From the NCBI RefSeq assembly GCF_007746075.1, contig NZ_CP036339.1:2881786-2945785 (forward strand): DNA of 64,000 nucleotides. Reading direction: 5' to 3'. The position numbers were made by a program, and so were the translations under genes. The stretch's first letter is position 1. Every line of letters starts with the position of its first letter. The notes under the pieces were generated by a model. It had not been told where the DNA came from. It saw only the letters and a program-made list of their open reading frames with translations, and made no database searches. Source of the DNA: Lacipirellula limnantheis (GTDB taxonomy: Bacteria > Planctomycetota > Planctomycetia > Pirellulales > Lacipirellulaceae). This document shows positions 8,568 through 17,966 of the stretch, one piece after another.

Positions 8568-9647
8568 ATGAGATTATTTCGCAGAAATCTGTTACGCTCC
8601 GGATTGGGCGCCGTCGTCGGTATTTCGTTAACGACCGCGGCGCCGGCAGCGAGCACGATCGTGAACTCGTTGACGGGATTTACGGGCGACTCGACGCTGC
8701 CGGCGACTCAAACCGCTGCGACTACCGCAGGACTGGAATTTGCGAGCATCGCCGGGTTAGCGGAGGATTTTTCCTCCGACCCCACCGTCGCTTTCGGCGC
8801 CACGGGGGCGGCGTTCGGCGGCTTGTACGCCGGCGACGGCGGTCGCAATTACATGCGGACGATCGACGATTACGCCTTCGATAGTTACGTCGCCGAAGTG
8901 ACTGTGGTGGTCGATACATTGGCGACCGACGTCGTTTTCTTCGGGATGGGTTCGGGCAATATTACGCAATGGGGCGTCCCTGATTTCGCCGGCGCGCCGA
9001 CCGTTTTCATGAGCCCGGAAAACGAGAAGCTGATGACCAATTCAGTCAATGGCATCAGCGGTGATTGGGAGAACCCGCCGCCGGGAAACAATAACGACTG
9101 GCTCGGAAATCCTGCGCCAGGCCTGCTGAGCGCAAACGCCGGCACGCATCGATTGCGCATGTCGTTCAATGCCCCCGCCAAGGAGTGGGTCGGCGCGATC
9201 GACATTGACTACGCTGGCGGACCTTTTGTGGCGGATGCCACGACAGTCACCTACACGCTGACGAACATGTTCGACGACGGCGGTTTCGTAACGATTGGCT
9301 GGCCGACGAACCCGTCGAAGATCTACTTTGGCGGCGACGACGGCGCGATTTTCAAGGACTTTTCGGTCGTCGTTGGTTCGGCGCCCAGCGAGAACGCTGA
9401 CTTTAACGGCGACAACCTCGTCGACGGGCAAGACTTCCTCATTTGGCAGAAGAATTTCGGCGTGGGGACGTCGCACGAAGCGGGCGACGCCGATGGCAAC
9501 AGCCTGGTCAACGACGCTGATTTGACCATTTGGAAGACGCAATTCGGCGGGGCGCCGGCGGCGATTGCAAGCGTTCCCGAGCCGTCGACCGCGATCCTGG
9601 CGGCGTGCGGGTTAATCGCGGCGATGTGGGCTTCTCGTCGGGCGTGA
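8568..9647 (+). CDS. PEP-CTERM exported protein with dockerin-like EF-hands, paralogue B
   Basis: 359 residues from an ATG, starting 142 bases after paralogue A. An N-terminal signal (LLRSGLGAVVGISLTTAAPA) precedes a beta-rich domain that shares with paralogue A the phrases AIDIDYAGGPFVAD and PSKIYFGGDDGAIFKDFSV. Unlike A, it then carries two dockerin-like calcium loops, DFNGDNLVDGQDFLIWQKNF and DADGNSLVNDADLTIWKTQF. It ends with the sorting signal VPEPSTAILAACGLIAAMWASRRA. The EF-hand pair may bind calcium or a cohesin-like partner; no cohesin is seen in this window. Probably a cell-surface protein; molecular role unknown. Confidence 0.8.
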   Translation: MRLFRRNLLRSGLGAVVGISLTTAAPAASTIVNSLTGFTGDSTLPATQTAATTAGLEFASIAGLAEDFSSDPTVAFGATGAAFGGLYAGDGGRNYMRTIDDYAFDSYVAEVTVVVDTLATDVVFFGMGSGNITQWGVPDFAGAPTVFMSPENEKLMTNSVNGISGDWENPPPGNNNDWLGNPAPGLLSANAGTHRLRMSFNAPAKEWVGAIDIDYAGGPFVADATTVTYTLTNMFDDGGFVTIGWPTNPSKIYFGGDDGAIFKDFSVVVGSAPSENADFNGDNLVDGQDFLIWQKNFGVGTSHEAGDADGNSLVNDADLTIWKTQFGGAPAAIASVPEPSTAILAACGLIAAMWASRRA

Positions 9648-9737
9648 CGCCGCTGTGCGCCGATGGCCGAACGGCAGTCGCCGACGGTCATCGATCGACG
9701 AAGTCTTTTTGACGAGTGCTTGGCAGGGGGCAGTGGT

Positions 9738-9776
9738 CCGTCTGGGGGGAGAGCGATGCTCTCTCGCCCCAGACGG
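9738..9776 (+). terminator. Strong hairpin after paralogue B
   Basis: CCGTCTGGGG (9738-9747) is perfectly complementary to CCCCAGACGG (9767-9776), with an inner stem GAGAGC/GCTCTC around GAT. It lies 90 bases after the PEP-CTERM gene and before the DUF1559 gene. There is no T-run behind it, so it may act as a transcript-end stabiliser or attenuator rather than a classical intrinsic terminator. Confidence 0.5.
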
Positions 9777-9867
9777 GCTTGCCGCGCACAACGCGTGCTG
9801 CCGGGGTACGAGATCGAATGCATCGCAGTAGTTCCTGGGGTGTCTCAAGTAGTAACGAGGGATCGGC

Positions 9868-11007
9868 ATGGCGGCGTCGCAACGTCATTTGCATCGAATG
9901 GAGAGCTTCCGACTGCGGAGGTCGCACCTGGCATTTACGTTGGTTGAATTGTTGGTGGTAATTGCCATCATCGGCGTGCTCGTGGCGCTGCTGTTGCCCG
10001 CAGTTCAGGCGGCGCGCGAGGCCGCGCGGCGCGCGCATTGCCAAAGCAGCGCAAAGAACGTGGCGCTCGCTGTTCTAAACTACGAGTCCGCGAACAAGAA
10101 ACTTCCTGTCGGGATGAGTTTCAATGCAGCGCAGTACCGCGCCAACGTCCATACGCAGCTGAAGGAGTATGGGCCGAACTGGATTATCTATGCGCTGCCG
10201 TTCCTTGAACAACAAGCGACCTTCAGCAAGTTCAATTTAAAGCTTCCGATCAACAATGACGGCGCTGGCGTCTCGACGAGCGACGTCCGTAATCGCGAGG
10301 CCCGCGGCACGGAAATTCCCGTGCTGCTGTGCCCGAGCGACAGCAACAATCGAGCGAAGTACGTCGGAAAGATCACCTTCCATGGCGATAACTGGGCGCG
10401 CGGCAACTACGCAGCCAACTCCGGCGGCAACTTCATCGGCGGGGGGGGCTGCTCGGCCCGCCCCGGAGAGACGATTCCCGCGTGTACTGCGGGCCCAGAA
10501 GCCAATGGAACGCTTCCCACAGACGATGGCTGGACAAGCGACCTGCGGCGCGGCGTGATGGGACCGAATATCTCGGCGTCGCTCAAACAGATTACCGATG
10601 GAACAACGAAGACGATCATGCTCGGCGAGATACGAGCCGGATTGAGCGAAAAGGATGCCCGTGGCACATGGGCGATGGGCCATGCGGGCTCGAGCCTGCT
10701 GGCTATCTTCGGATCAGGAGGCGATGCCAACGGACCGAATGCCTGTTATCCGTCGGCCGACGACGTCTATAGCGACGTCTGCGGTACGGAAAAGGCAAAG
10801 GCGGAGTGCATGGACTGTTTTACCGGCGGCGCGGCCGACCAAGCAACGACGCGGAGTTCGCATCCCGGCGGCGTTCACATCGCCATGTGCGATGGCAGCG
10901 TGAGCTTTCTCAGCGACAACGTCGAAACGAGCGGCATTGGCGGTCCCTGGGGAACGGCGTGGGACTACATGATTGGCAGCGCCGACGCCGAAGCAACGAT
11001 ACGATGA
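9868..11007 (+). CDS. DUF1559 prepilin-type protein
   Basis: 379 residues from an ATG with AACGAGGG just upstream. Residues 23-55 are a type IV pilin-like N-terminus, FTLVELLVVIAIIGVLVALL followed by LPAVQAAREAARR, with the cleavage and methylation site before Phe 23. The rest is the DUF1559 (SBP_bac_10) domain, including the GTEIPVLLCPSD and GTWAMGHAG regions and the C-terminal HIAMCDGSVSFLSDNV motif. Planctomycetes carry many such proteins, thought to be secreted through a type II or pseudopilin-like route. A small lipoprotein follows 66 bases later, a recurring pairing. The exact function is unknown. Confidence 0.92.
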   Translation: MAASQRHLHRMESFRLRRSHLAFTLVELLVVIAIIGVLVALLLPAVQAAREAARRAHCQSSAKNVALAVLNYESANKKLPVGMSFNAAQYRANVHTQLKEYGPNWIIYALPFLEQQATFSKFNLKLPINNDGAGVSTSDVRNREARGTEIPVLLCPSDSNNRAKYVGKITFHGDNWARGNYAANSGGNFIGGGGCSARPGETIPACTAGPEANGTLPTDDGWTSDLRRGVMGPNISASLKQITDGTTKTIMLGEIRAGLSEKDARGTWAMGHAGSSLLAIFGSGGDANGPNACYPSADDVYSDVCGTEKAKAECMDCFTGGAADQATTRSSHPGGVHIAMCDGSVSFLSDNVETSGIGGPWGTAWDYMIGSADAEATIR

Positions 11008-11073
11008 AACGCGTCGCAACGCCGCCGACGCCAGGGCGGGGAAGCGGTTCATGATGAGGAGACTTCAGCAGCG

Positions 11074-11502
11074 ATGCAGGTAGTTCGATCGAATTTTGCC
11101 GTTCTCGCGTTGGCCAGCGCTCTTATCGGTTGCGGCGGCGGACCAAAAACGGCCCAAATCAGTGGAAGGGTGTTGTTCAAGGATGGCACGCCTCCGAAAG
11201 GGGGCGTCTGCGCGATTCAATTTCTGCCCGCGGCCGACACCACCGCGGAGATTCGTAAGGCCGCGAGCGGTGATATTCGTGAAGACGGATCCTTCGAAGT
11301 CTATACCCGCAAGCCGGGAGACGGCATTTTCGTGGGGAAGTACGATGTGACGTTTGCCGTATGGGAGAGTCCCATGTCTTCTAAGTCGTTGATCGACGCC
11401 AAATACACGAGTCCCACAACTACCCCGTATCACGTGACTATCGATCAGGACGCTGACGATCTGGCGTTCGAAGTTGAACCGGCAGCGAAGGTCAAACGAT
11501 GA
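11074..11502 (+). CDS. Small carboxypeptidase-regulatory-like lipoprotein
   Basis: 142 residues. The N-terminus MQVVRSNFAVLALASALIGC has a lipobox (LIGC) with the lipidated cysteine at position 20. The mature part reads QISGRVLFKDGTPPKGGVC and later GDIREDGSFEVYTRKPGDG, the pattern of the small beta-sandwich transthyretin-like lipoproteins that follow DUF1559 genes in planctomycetes. Likely anchored in an envelope membrane; no enzymatic residues are seen. The spacing suggests cotranscription with the DUF1559 gene. Confidence 0.8.
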   Translation: MQVVRSNFAVLALASALIGCGGGPKTAQISGRVLFKDGTPPKGGVCAIQFLPAADTTAEIRKAASGDIREDGSFEVYTRKPGDGIFVGKYDVTFAVWESPMSSKSLIDAKYTSPTTTPYHVTIDQDADDLAFEVEPAAKVKR

Positions 11503-11721
11503 CGGTCGTTGCCACTCAGTCGCAGCGAGTATCGCTTGCTTAATGTGAGAGGACGTGTCAGCAGTACGATAAAGGTCGATTACACTTATAGTGAACAAGC
11601 ACCGCTGGGCTCCCGGTCGCAGGGAAGTCAGCGGTTACTTGCGTGCGCAAACTGTCTAACGCCGGCTGGACGCCACTTGTAACATGTTTGGATGATGAGC
11701 CCCCCCTGATGATGAGCATCG

Positions 11722-13725
11722 ATGATGAAGGCCACACTCGCTCGAACCCTGATGTGCTCGCACCTGCGCTGGTTACTCCTGGCGGCGGCCTGGATGGCGG
11801 TAGCTTCCGCCGCTCGCGCCGAGTTGACGGCGGCTCGAATCTGGAACGAACATCTGCTTCACGCGATTAGCATCGACACCGCCCGCCCCACCGTCCATGC
11901 GCGGAATTTGTTCGCGCTCTCCGAAGCGATGTATGATTCCTGGGCCGCATTCGATTCCACTGCGGCGCAATATGCGCATCACGAAAGGGCTTCGAACGCC
12001 GCCAACCTTGCGGCCGCCCGCGACGAGGCGATTAGCTATGCGGCGTACAACGTCATCCTGCATCGCTTCGTTACGGGTCCGGCGGGCGTCGGCCCGGGCA
12101 AAGCGGAGACGTTACTGAATCTGCGCACCCAAATGCTTGATTTGGGGTACGATCCCGATTTCAAGTCGACTTTGGGCGACTCGCCGGCGGCGCTGGGCAA
12201 TCGCGTCGCGCAAACAGTCATCGCCCGCGGAATGAGTGACGGGGCGAATGAAGCAGGCAATTACGCAAACCCTCCGGGGATTTTTCAGCCAGTCAATCCG
12301 CCGCTCACGTTCGAGGACCCCGGGACGTCGCTGAGTGACCCGAACCGTTGGCAACCGCTCCATTTTTTGGGGAACCGCATCGACCAGTTTGGCCGCCCAA
12401 TCAACGAATCGACGCAGAAAAATCTGACGCCGTTTTGGGGTGACGTCGCGCCGTTCGCGATGACGCTCGCGGATCGGAGCGTCAACGGCGTCTACCATGA
12501 TCAGGGAACTCCGCCGGGCCTGAACGATCGGCCGAACGGAGCCCTGTTCAAGGCTGACGCGATTGAAGTCATTCGTCTTTCTGCGCAGCTCGATCCAAAC
12601 GATGGCGTGATGATTGACATATCTCCTGCCACGCGAGGCAATACGCCAAACTCGCCCTTTACGGAGAGTTACGAACAGGTTGGTTACGCCCTCAATCCAT
12701 TTACCGGATTGCCGTACGAGCCGGAAATCGTCAAACAAGGCGACTTTGGACGGATCATGGCTGAGTTTTGGGCCGACGGTCCGCGATCAACGGCGCCGCC
12801 CGGACATTGGAATGAGATCCGCAATGACGTCACGGATAAAATGGAAGCCCTCGGCATCCCGAAGCGAATTGGCGGCGCTGGTCCGGTAGTGAGCGACTTG
12901 GAGTGGGATGTGAAAAGCATGTTCGCGCTCAACGGGGGCTTACACGACGCGGCCATTGCGGCTTGGAATCACAAAGGGGCGTACGACTCGTCGCGGCCCA
13001 TCTCATTTATCCGCTATATGGGTCAGCTCGGGCAGTCATCCGATCCAACGGGCCCTTCGTACAACCCGGACGGACTTCCTCTCGAAGACGGGCTGGTGGA
13101 ACTCGTCACCGCGGCAACGACTGCTCCCGGTCAACGTCACGCCCACCTGGCCGGCAGCGAAGGAAAGATCGCCGTGCGCTCTTGGAAGGGGGCCGTCCCC
13201 GGCGTCGCGCCATTCGACGACCCTGCCGAAGTCAGTGGCGTCGGTTGGATCCTCGCCGAGGAATGGATGCCATACCAGTTGAACGGATTTGTCACGCCTC
13301 CCTTTCCTGGATTTGTGTCGGGCCATTCCACTTACAGCCGCACAGGAGCCGAAATCCTGACGCTGTTGACGGGCACGCCTTACTTTCCCGGAGGCATCTT
13401 CGAATACGATATTCCCATGGGCTCTGGATTGGATTTTGAATACGGGCCGACCACGCCTGTGACATTGCAGTTCGCCACGTACTTCGACGCATCGGATCAG
13501 GCGTCGCTGTCGCGGTTGTACGGCGGCATTCATCCAGCAGCAGATGACTTTGCCGGAAGACGAATTGGACACTTGGTGGGTCCGGAAGCCTGGGCAATGG
13601 CAATCAGATGCTTTTCCGGCGTGGCCGTCCCGGAGCCGTCAACAATGGGAATGTTGACTCTTGCAGGCGTACTCGCCTGCTTGGGTCGTCGTTCGCTACT
13701 AACTCGTGGCAGCGAACAGGTGTAA
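11722..13725 (+). CDS. Vanadium-dependent haloperoxidase/PAP2-type phosphatase with PEP-CTERM tail
   Basis: 667 residues with a signal peptide at 13-37. The vanadate/phosphate pocket is complete: K418-x6-R425-P426 (KGAYDSSRP), SGHS with His 535, and SR-x5-H-x3-D as SRLYGGIHPAAD (Arg 598, His 604, Asp 608). This arrangement is known from vanadium haloperoxidases and related acid phosphatases, which oxidise halides with hydrogen peroxide or hydrolyse phosphoesters. The residues cannot separate the two activities. The C-terminus VPEPSTMGMLTLAGVLACLG plus a basic tail is a PEP-CTERM signal, so the enzyme should sit on the cell surface. It lies 29 bases before the next gene and is probably in the same operon. 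Confidence 0.85.
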   Translation: MMKATLARTLMCSHLRWLLLAAAWMAVASAARAELTAARIWNEHLLHAISIDTARPTVHARNLFALSEAMYDSWAAFDSTAAQYAHHERASNAANLAAARDEAISYAAYNVILHRFVTGPAGVGPGKAETLLNLRTQMLDLGYDPDFKSTLGDSPAALGNRVAQTVIARGMSDGANEAGNYANPPGIFQPVNPPLTFEDPGTSLSDPNRWQPLHFLGNRIDQFGRPINESTQKNLTPFWGDVAPFAMTLADRSVNGVYHDQGTPPGLNDRPNGALFKADAIEVIRLSAQLDPNDGVMIDISPATRGNTPNSPFTESYEQVGYALNPFTGLPYEPEIVKQGDFGRIMAEFWADGPRSTAPPGHWNEIRNDVTDKMEALGIPKRIGGAGPVVSDLEWDVKSMFALNGGLHDAAIAAWNHKGAYDSSRPISFIRYMGQLGQSSDPTGPSYNPDGLPLEDGLVELVTAATTAPGQRHAHLAGSEGKIAVRSWKGAVPGVAPFDDPAEVSGVGWILAEEWMPYQLNGFVTPPFPGFVSGHSTYSRTGAEILTLLTGTPYFPGGIFEYDIPMGSGLDFEYGPTTPVTLQFATYFDASDQASLSRLYGGIHPAADDFAGRRIGHLVGPEAWAMAIRCFSGVAVPEPSTMGMLTLAGVLACLGRRSLLTRGSEQV

Positions 13726-13754
13726 TCGCGACGACGCTAACAACCGATGAGTCC

Positions 13755-15728
13755 ATGGCGGAAATTTGTACTTACGCAACCGATCCGTGCTGCTTATCAG
13801 CCTCCCACCGACTGGTTCAATGCCGCACGGCTCGGGCCGCCGTCCGATCTGGCATGCTGTGGGCGTCGATCTGGAGCGTCGCGACGTGCTCAACGAGCCT
13901 TGCGACGCCGCTGTTTAACGATGTGACCACTGCGGCCGGCATCACGCACACTCACGCCATTTCGTCTGCCTCCAACGATGCCATGACTGGCGGCGCCGCC
14001 GCCGGCGACTTCGACGGCGACGGCCTAATCGATCTGTTCTTCACGCGCCCGGGCGCGACTGACGTCCTATATCGCAATACTGGAACCGCATTTGAGGACA
14101 TTTCAACTGCGGCAGGGTTTACGGCAACCGTGCCATCAGCTGGAGTGACGTCAGGCGATGTCGACAACGACGGCGACCTGGATTTGTACGTTTCGACGAC
14201 GTCGCACAATCGCTTCTATCTGTACATTAATGACGGCGCGGCTCATTTTACGGAACAAGCGCTCCTGCGCGGTGCTGCGGTCGAAGCGCCCGGTACGTCG
14301 ACTTGGAGGTCGATGGGAACGACGTTTGGCGACTACGATCGCGATGGTTATCTCGACATCCTCACGACTGACCATAGTCGCCCCATGTCGAATAACGGCT
14401 CGCGACTGCTGCATAATCTGGGCGCGGCCAACCCCGGCCATTTCGAGGACGTAACTCACGCTGCCGGCCTCGACGTTTATCGCCAAGCGTTGAATCTACC
14501 GAACACGGTTTATCGCTTTCAGCCGCAGTTTGCTGATATGGACGGCGACGGGCGCACGGACATTCTCTTTTCCTCCGACGATCGCACGAGCCAGTTGTTC
14601 TGGAACAACGGCGACGGGACGTTCATCGACGGGACGTTGGCGGCGGGGGTCGGCACCGACAAGTCGGGAATGGGGAGCGCCGTAGCCGATTATGACGGTG
14701 ACGGCGACTTGGACTGGTTCATTACGGCGATCTTCGATACGCCCTTCTTAGGCGTAAACCCCGGCAATCGACTCTATCGCAATAATGGCAATCGAACGTT
14801 CACTGACGTCACCACCGCCGCGGGCGTGCGCAACTCTGGAGCGGGTCAAGAAGTTAGCTGGGGATGGGGTACGGCCTTTCTCGACTACGACAACGACGGC
14901 GACCAGGATTTGGCGATGACCAACGGGTGGGTCGCTCTCGGCTACGGCGGCGACGACACGACGCTCCGCCGGAACAACGGCAACGGTACGTTTACCGATG
15001 TTACCGTCGGGTCAGGCATCGTTGACACGGGCCAGGGCCGCGGGTTACTGCGTTTGGATTACGACGTCGACGGCGATCTCGATATGCTGATCGTCACTCT
15101 CAACGGAGCGCCGATCCTCTATCGCAATGACACCGGCGAATCGGGAAGTTGGCTGCGCGTGAAGACGATCGGCTCCGTGTCCAATCGCAACGGGATTGGG
15201 GCGATTGTGACCGTGACCCCCGATGCCTACCTTCCCGAGGCAACTCAGATGTGGGAGATTCACAATGGCGAGAGCTTTCTGAGCCAGAGCGAAATGACGG
15301 CTCATTTCGGACTAGGGGCTCGGACCTCCCCGGTGGACTTGGTAACGATTCGCTGGCCAAGCGGCATCGTACAGAGATTTTTCGACGTTGCCCCAAATTC
15401 GGTCTTGATCGCCGACGAGGCGATGACGGGCGACTTTAATGCTGATCTGCACGTCGACGTCGAGGACTTAGCGACATGGCACGAAGAATTTGGACAGCTG
15501 GCTAGCGACCGCTCGGCCGACGCCGATCTCGATGGAGACGTCGACGGACGCGACTTCCTGATCTGGCAGCGGCTGCTGTCCCCGCCGGCAACCGCACTCG
15601 ACTCTGCCCGATTCGTGCCCGAACCGTCCACTTACGCGCTGCTCATGATCGTGCTGGGATCTCGATTGCTGCGGAACGTCAGTACTTGCTTGACGTCATC
15701 GCCATTAAGGAGACGGGCGTGCTTCTAA
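13755..15728 (+). CDS. FG-GAP/VCBS repeat protein with ASPIC-UnbV domain, dockerin loops and PEP-CTERM
   Basis: 657 residues. The ATG at 13755 is preferred because upstream codons overlap the haloperoxidase gene. After a signal-like stretch come seven or so calcium-loop repeats, for example GDFDGDGLIDLFF, GDVDNDGDLDLYV and DYDNDGDQDLAM, expected to form a beta-propeller. The ASPIC/UnbV domain follows (NRNGIGAIVTVTPDAY, FLSQSEMTAHFGLG, VTIRWPSGIVQ). Then a dockerin-like pair (DFNADLHVDVEDLATWHEEF and DADLDGDVDGRDFLIWQRLL) and a FVPEPSTYALLMIVLG tail. Probably an adhesion or scaffold protein on the cell surface. Its last ten bases overlap the GH30 start, which suggests translational coupling. 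Confidence 0.85.
   Translation: MAEICTYATDPCCLSASHRLVQCRTARAAVRSGMLWASIWSVATCSTSLATPLFNDVTTAAGITHTHAISSASNDAMTGGAAAGDFDGDGLIDLFFTRPGATDVLYRNTGTAFEDISTAAGFTATVPSAGVTSGDVDNDGDLDLYVSTTSHNRFYLYINDGAAHFTEQALLRGAAVEAPGTSTWRSMGTTFGDYDRDGYLDILTTDHSRPMSNNGSRLLHNLGAANPGHFEDVTHAAGLDVYRQALNLPNTVYRFQPQFADMDGDGRTDILFSSDDRTSQLFWNNGDGTFIDGTLAAGVGTDKSGMGSAVADYDGDGDLDWFITAIFDTPFLGVNPGNRLYRNNGNRTFTDVTTAAGVRNSGAGQEVSWGWGTAFLDYDNDGDQDLAMTNGWVALGYGGDDTTLRRNNGNGTFTDVTVGSGIVDTGQGRGLLRLDYDVDGDLDMLIVTLNGAPILYRNDTGESGSWLRVKTIGSVSNRNGIGAIVTVTPDAYLPEATQMWEIHNGESFLSQSEMTAHFGLGARTSPVDLVTIRWPSGIVQRFFDVAPNSVLIADEAMTGDFNADLHVDVEDLATWHEEFGQLASDRSADADLDGDVDGRDFLIWQRLLSPPATALDSARFVPEPSTYALLMIVLGSRLLRNVSTCLTSSPLRRRACF
15707..15712 (+). 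promoter_or_regulatory. Ribosome binding site that fixes the GH30 start
   Basis: AAGGAG lies six bases upstream of a GTG at 15719, inside the end of the preceding coding sequence. It decides in favour of this GTG over an in-frame TTG at 15686, and the signal peptide then begins directly after it. Confidence 0.7.
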
Positions 15729-17917
15729 ACTCGTTTCGCCGGCGGGCGTGCGTCGCCCTGGTGATGGTAGGCTTGGCGTCGCGCGGCGCTTTCGGCGTTG
15801 ACGTCTGGATGACGACTGGCGATAAGTCTCAGTTGCTCGCGCAACGCCCCGACGTCGTGTTTCAGCCTGGGTTGGGCTCGGGCGGCACGGTGATCAGCGT
15901 GAATCCTCAGACTAAGTATCAGACGATTGCGGGGTACGGAGCGGCGATGACCGATTCGGCGGCATGGTTGCTGCAGAACCGAATGAACGGCTCTCAACGA
16001 GAGAAGTTGATGCGGCAGTTGTTCTCCGCCGCAGACGGCATCGGGCTCAACTATGTGCGCGTCCCGATGGGCGCCTCGGATTTTACCGCGTCCGGGTTCT
16101 ACAGCTACAACGACAATCCTCCTGGAGGCGCCGATCCGCTTCAGGAACATTTCTCGGTCGCCCATGATGAGGCGTACGTTATTCCTCGCTTGCAAGAGGC
16201 CCGCCAGCTCAACGGCGACTTGAAGCTTATGGCCGCGCCTTGGAGCGCGCCGGCGTGGATGAAGACGAACCAATCGCTGTTGGGCGGCTCGTTGACGGCA
16301 AGCCTCGAAGAGTCGTACGCGATCTATCTAGCCAAGTTCATTAAAGCGTACGAGGCCGGCGGTCTTCCGATCGACGCAATCACCTTGCAGAACGAGCCGC
16401 TCCACACGTCAAACTATCCGACCATGTCGATGTCGGCGACGCAGCAAATCAGTCTTATTAAGAACCATGTCGGACCAAGGTTCGCTAGTGAGGGAATCAC
16501 GACGAAGATCGTCGCTTACGATCACAATTGGGACAATACGGCGTTTCCGCTGCAAGTGCTTGCCGACGCCGACGCGAGGCAGTTTATTGCCGGCACGGCG
16601 TTCCATGCGTACGCGGGTAACGTCACGGCGCAATCGACAGTTCACAATGCCTATCCTGAAAAGGACATTTATTTCACGGAAATCACCGGCGGCGACTGGG
16701 CTCCAAACTTTGCAGACAATGTCGTGTGGAATTTTCGGAACATCATCATTGGCGGGGCTCGCAACTGGTCGAAGTCAGCCATCCTGTGGAATCTTGCGCT
16801 CGACGAGAACAACGGCCCTCATCAGGGTGGATGCGCCGATTGCCGCGGCGTCGTGACGGTTGACAGTCAAACGGGCGAGGTGACGTACAACGAAGAGTTT
16901 TACACGCTCGGCCAGGTGACCAAAGGAGTCGATGCGAACGCGGTCCGCATTAGCTCTCCAACGACGAGCCAACTCGAGACCGTCGCATTTCTCAATCCCG
17001 ATGGCTCGCAGTCTTTGATTGCGCTGAACCCGAACGCAGCGTCGACGACGATTCGCGTCTATCAGAATGGCGAGCACTTCAACTACCAAATTCCAGGCAA
17101 GTCCGTGGCCACGTTCCGCTGGGATGCGCAAGGCGCCGACTTTGACAATGGCGGGTTTGACGACGGCGCCTTTCACCTCGGCGGCGGCTCGCTCGACGCT
17201 TGGACCTCCTTCGGCAACATTGTTGGAAACGTACGGGTTGCGAGCGAGGCCGTCTTTGAGGGGGAAAAGTCGCTGAAGTTATCAGGCCAGTTTAGCGGGA
17301 TGCCCAACGAATCGGGCGTGTTCCAAGGCGTCACGGTCGTTACCGGCGAATATGTTCATGCGTCGCTGAGCCAATTCGTGCGTGCGACGGAAGGATTGGA
17401 GGACAGCGACAACGTCGTGCAAGTGAAGATCGAGTTCTATAACGAGTATGGCGCCGCGCGCGGATCGGGTCACTTTCTAGGCGGGTTGACGGCGACCATC
17501 GCCGACGCCGCAACGCCCAGCGAAGCGTGGGGATCCACGGAACTCGGCGGAGTCGCGCCTCCAGGCTCCGTTGAAGCTCGCCTAGTGATTCAATTCCTGC
17601 AACCTAGCGGGCAGGAAGGCTCGGTTTACGTCGATAGCGTGGTCTTTGGCGTAACCGAACTGCCAGGCGATTTCGATCATAACGGGCGTGTCGACGGAAG
17701 CGATCTGCTCGCGTGGCGCCAAGCGTTCGGCGTCGATGCGTCGGCTGACGCGGACGGAGACGGCGACTCCGATGGGAGCGATTTTCTGCTGTGGCAGCGA
17801 TACTCCAACGCCGCGACCCAGAACTTCGCCCGTCTGGCGGTCCCGGAACCTCCGCTTTCGCCCATCGTCTGGGCAGCTGGCGCAATGCTCCGCTGGCTCA
17901 CGCGCACTTTTGAATGA
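15719..17917 (+). CDS. GH30 family glycosidase with dockerin loops and PEP-CTERM signal
   Basis: 732 residues from a GTG start. After a signal peptide (ACVALVMVGLASRGAFG) the catalytic domain shows YQTIAGYGAAMTDSAAWLL, YVRVPMGASDFTASGFYSY, LMAAPWSAPAWMKTN, the acid/base Glu 226 in LQNEPLHTSNYP and the nucleophile Glu 321 in FTEITGGDW. These are GH30 hallmarks (glucosylceramidase, beta-1,6-glucanase and related activities). A beta-sandwich of the type usual in GH30 follows the barrel, then a further beta-rich domain, the loops DFDHNGRVDGSDLLAWRQAF and DADGDGDSDGSDFLLWQRY, and a VPEPPLSPIVWAAGAML tail. It should be displayed at the surface to cleave glucans or related polymers. The exact substrate cannot be read from the sequence. 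Confidence 0.9.
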   Translation: MLLNSFRRRACVALVMVGLASRGAFGVDVWMTTGDKSQLLAQRPDVVFQPGLGSGGTVISVNPQTKYQTIAGYGAAMTDSAAWLLQNRMNGSQREKLMRQLFSAADGIGLNYVRVPMGASDFTASGFYSYNDNPPGGADPLQEHFSVAHDEAYVIPRLQEARQLNGDLKLMAAPWSAPAWMKTNQSLLGGSLTASLEESYAIYLAKFIKAYEAGGLPIDAITLQNEPLHTSNYPTMSMSATQQISLIKNHVGPRFASEGITTKIVAYDHNWDNTAFPLQVLADADARQFIAGTAFHAYAGNVTAQSTVHNAYPEKDIYFTEITGGDWAPNFADNVVWNFRNIIIGGARNWSKSAILWNLALDENNGPHQGGCADCRGVVTVDSQTGEVTYNEEFYTLGQVTKGVDANAVRISSPTTSQLETVAFLNPDGSQSLIALNPNAASTTIRVYQNGEHFNYQIPGKSVATFRWDAQGADFDNGGFDDGAFHLGGGSLDAWTSFGNIVGNVRVASEAVFEGEKSLKLSGQFSGMPNESGVFQGVTVVTGEYVHASLSQFVRATEGLEDSDNVVQVKIEFYNEYGAARGSGHFLGGLTATIADAATPSEAWGSTELGGVAPPGSVEARLVIQFLQPSGQEGSVYVDSVVFGVTELPGDFDHNGRVDGSDLLAWRQAFGVDASADADGDGDSDGSDFLLWQRYSNAATQNFARLAVPEPPLSPIVWAAGAMLRWLTRTFE

Positions 17918-17966
17918 ATTCAGCGAATCTCGTCCGCGGACGAACATTGCCTACTACGGCGTACCG

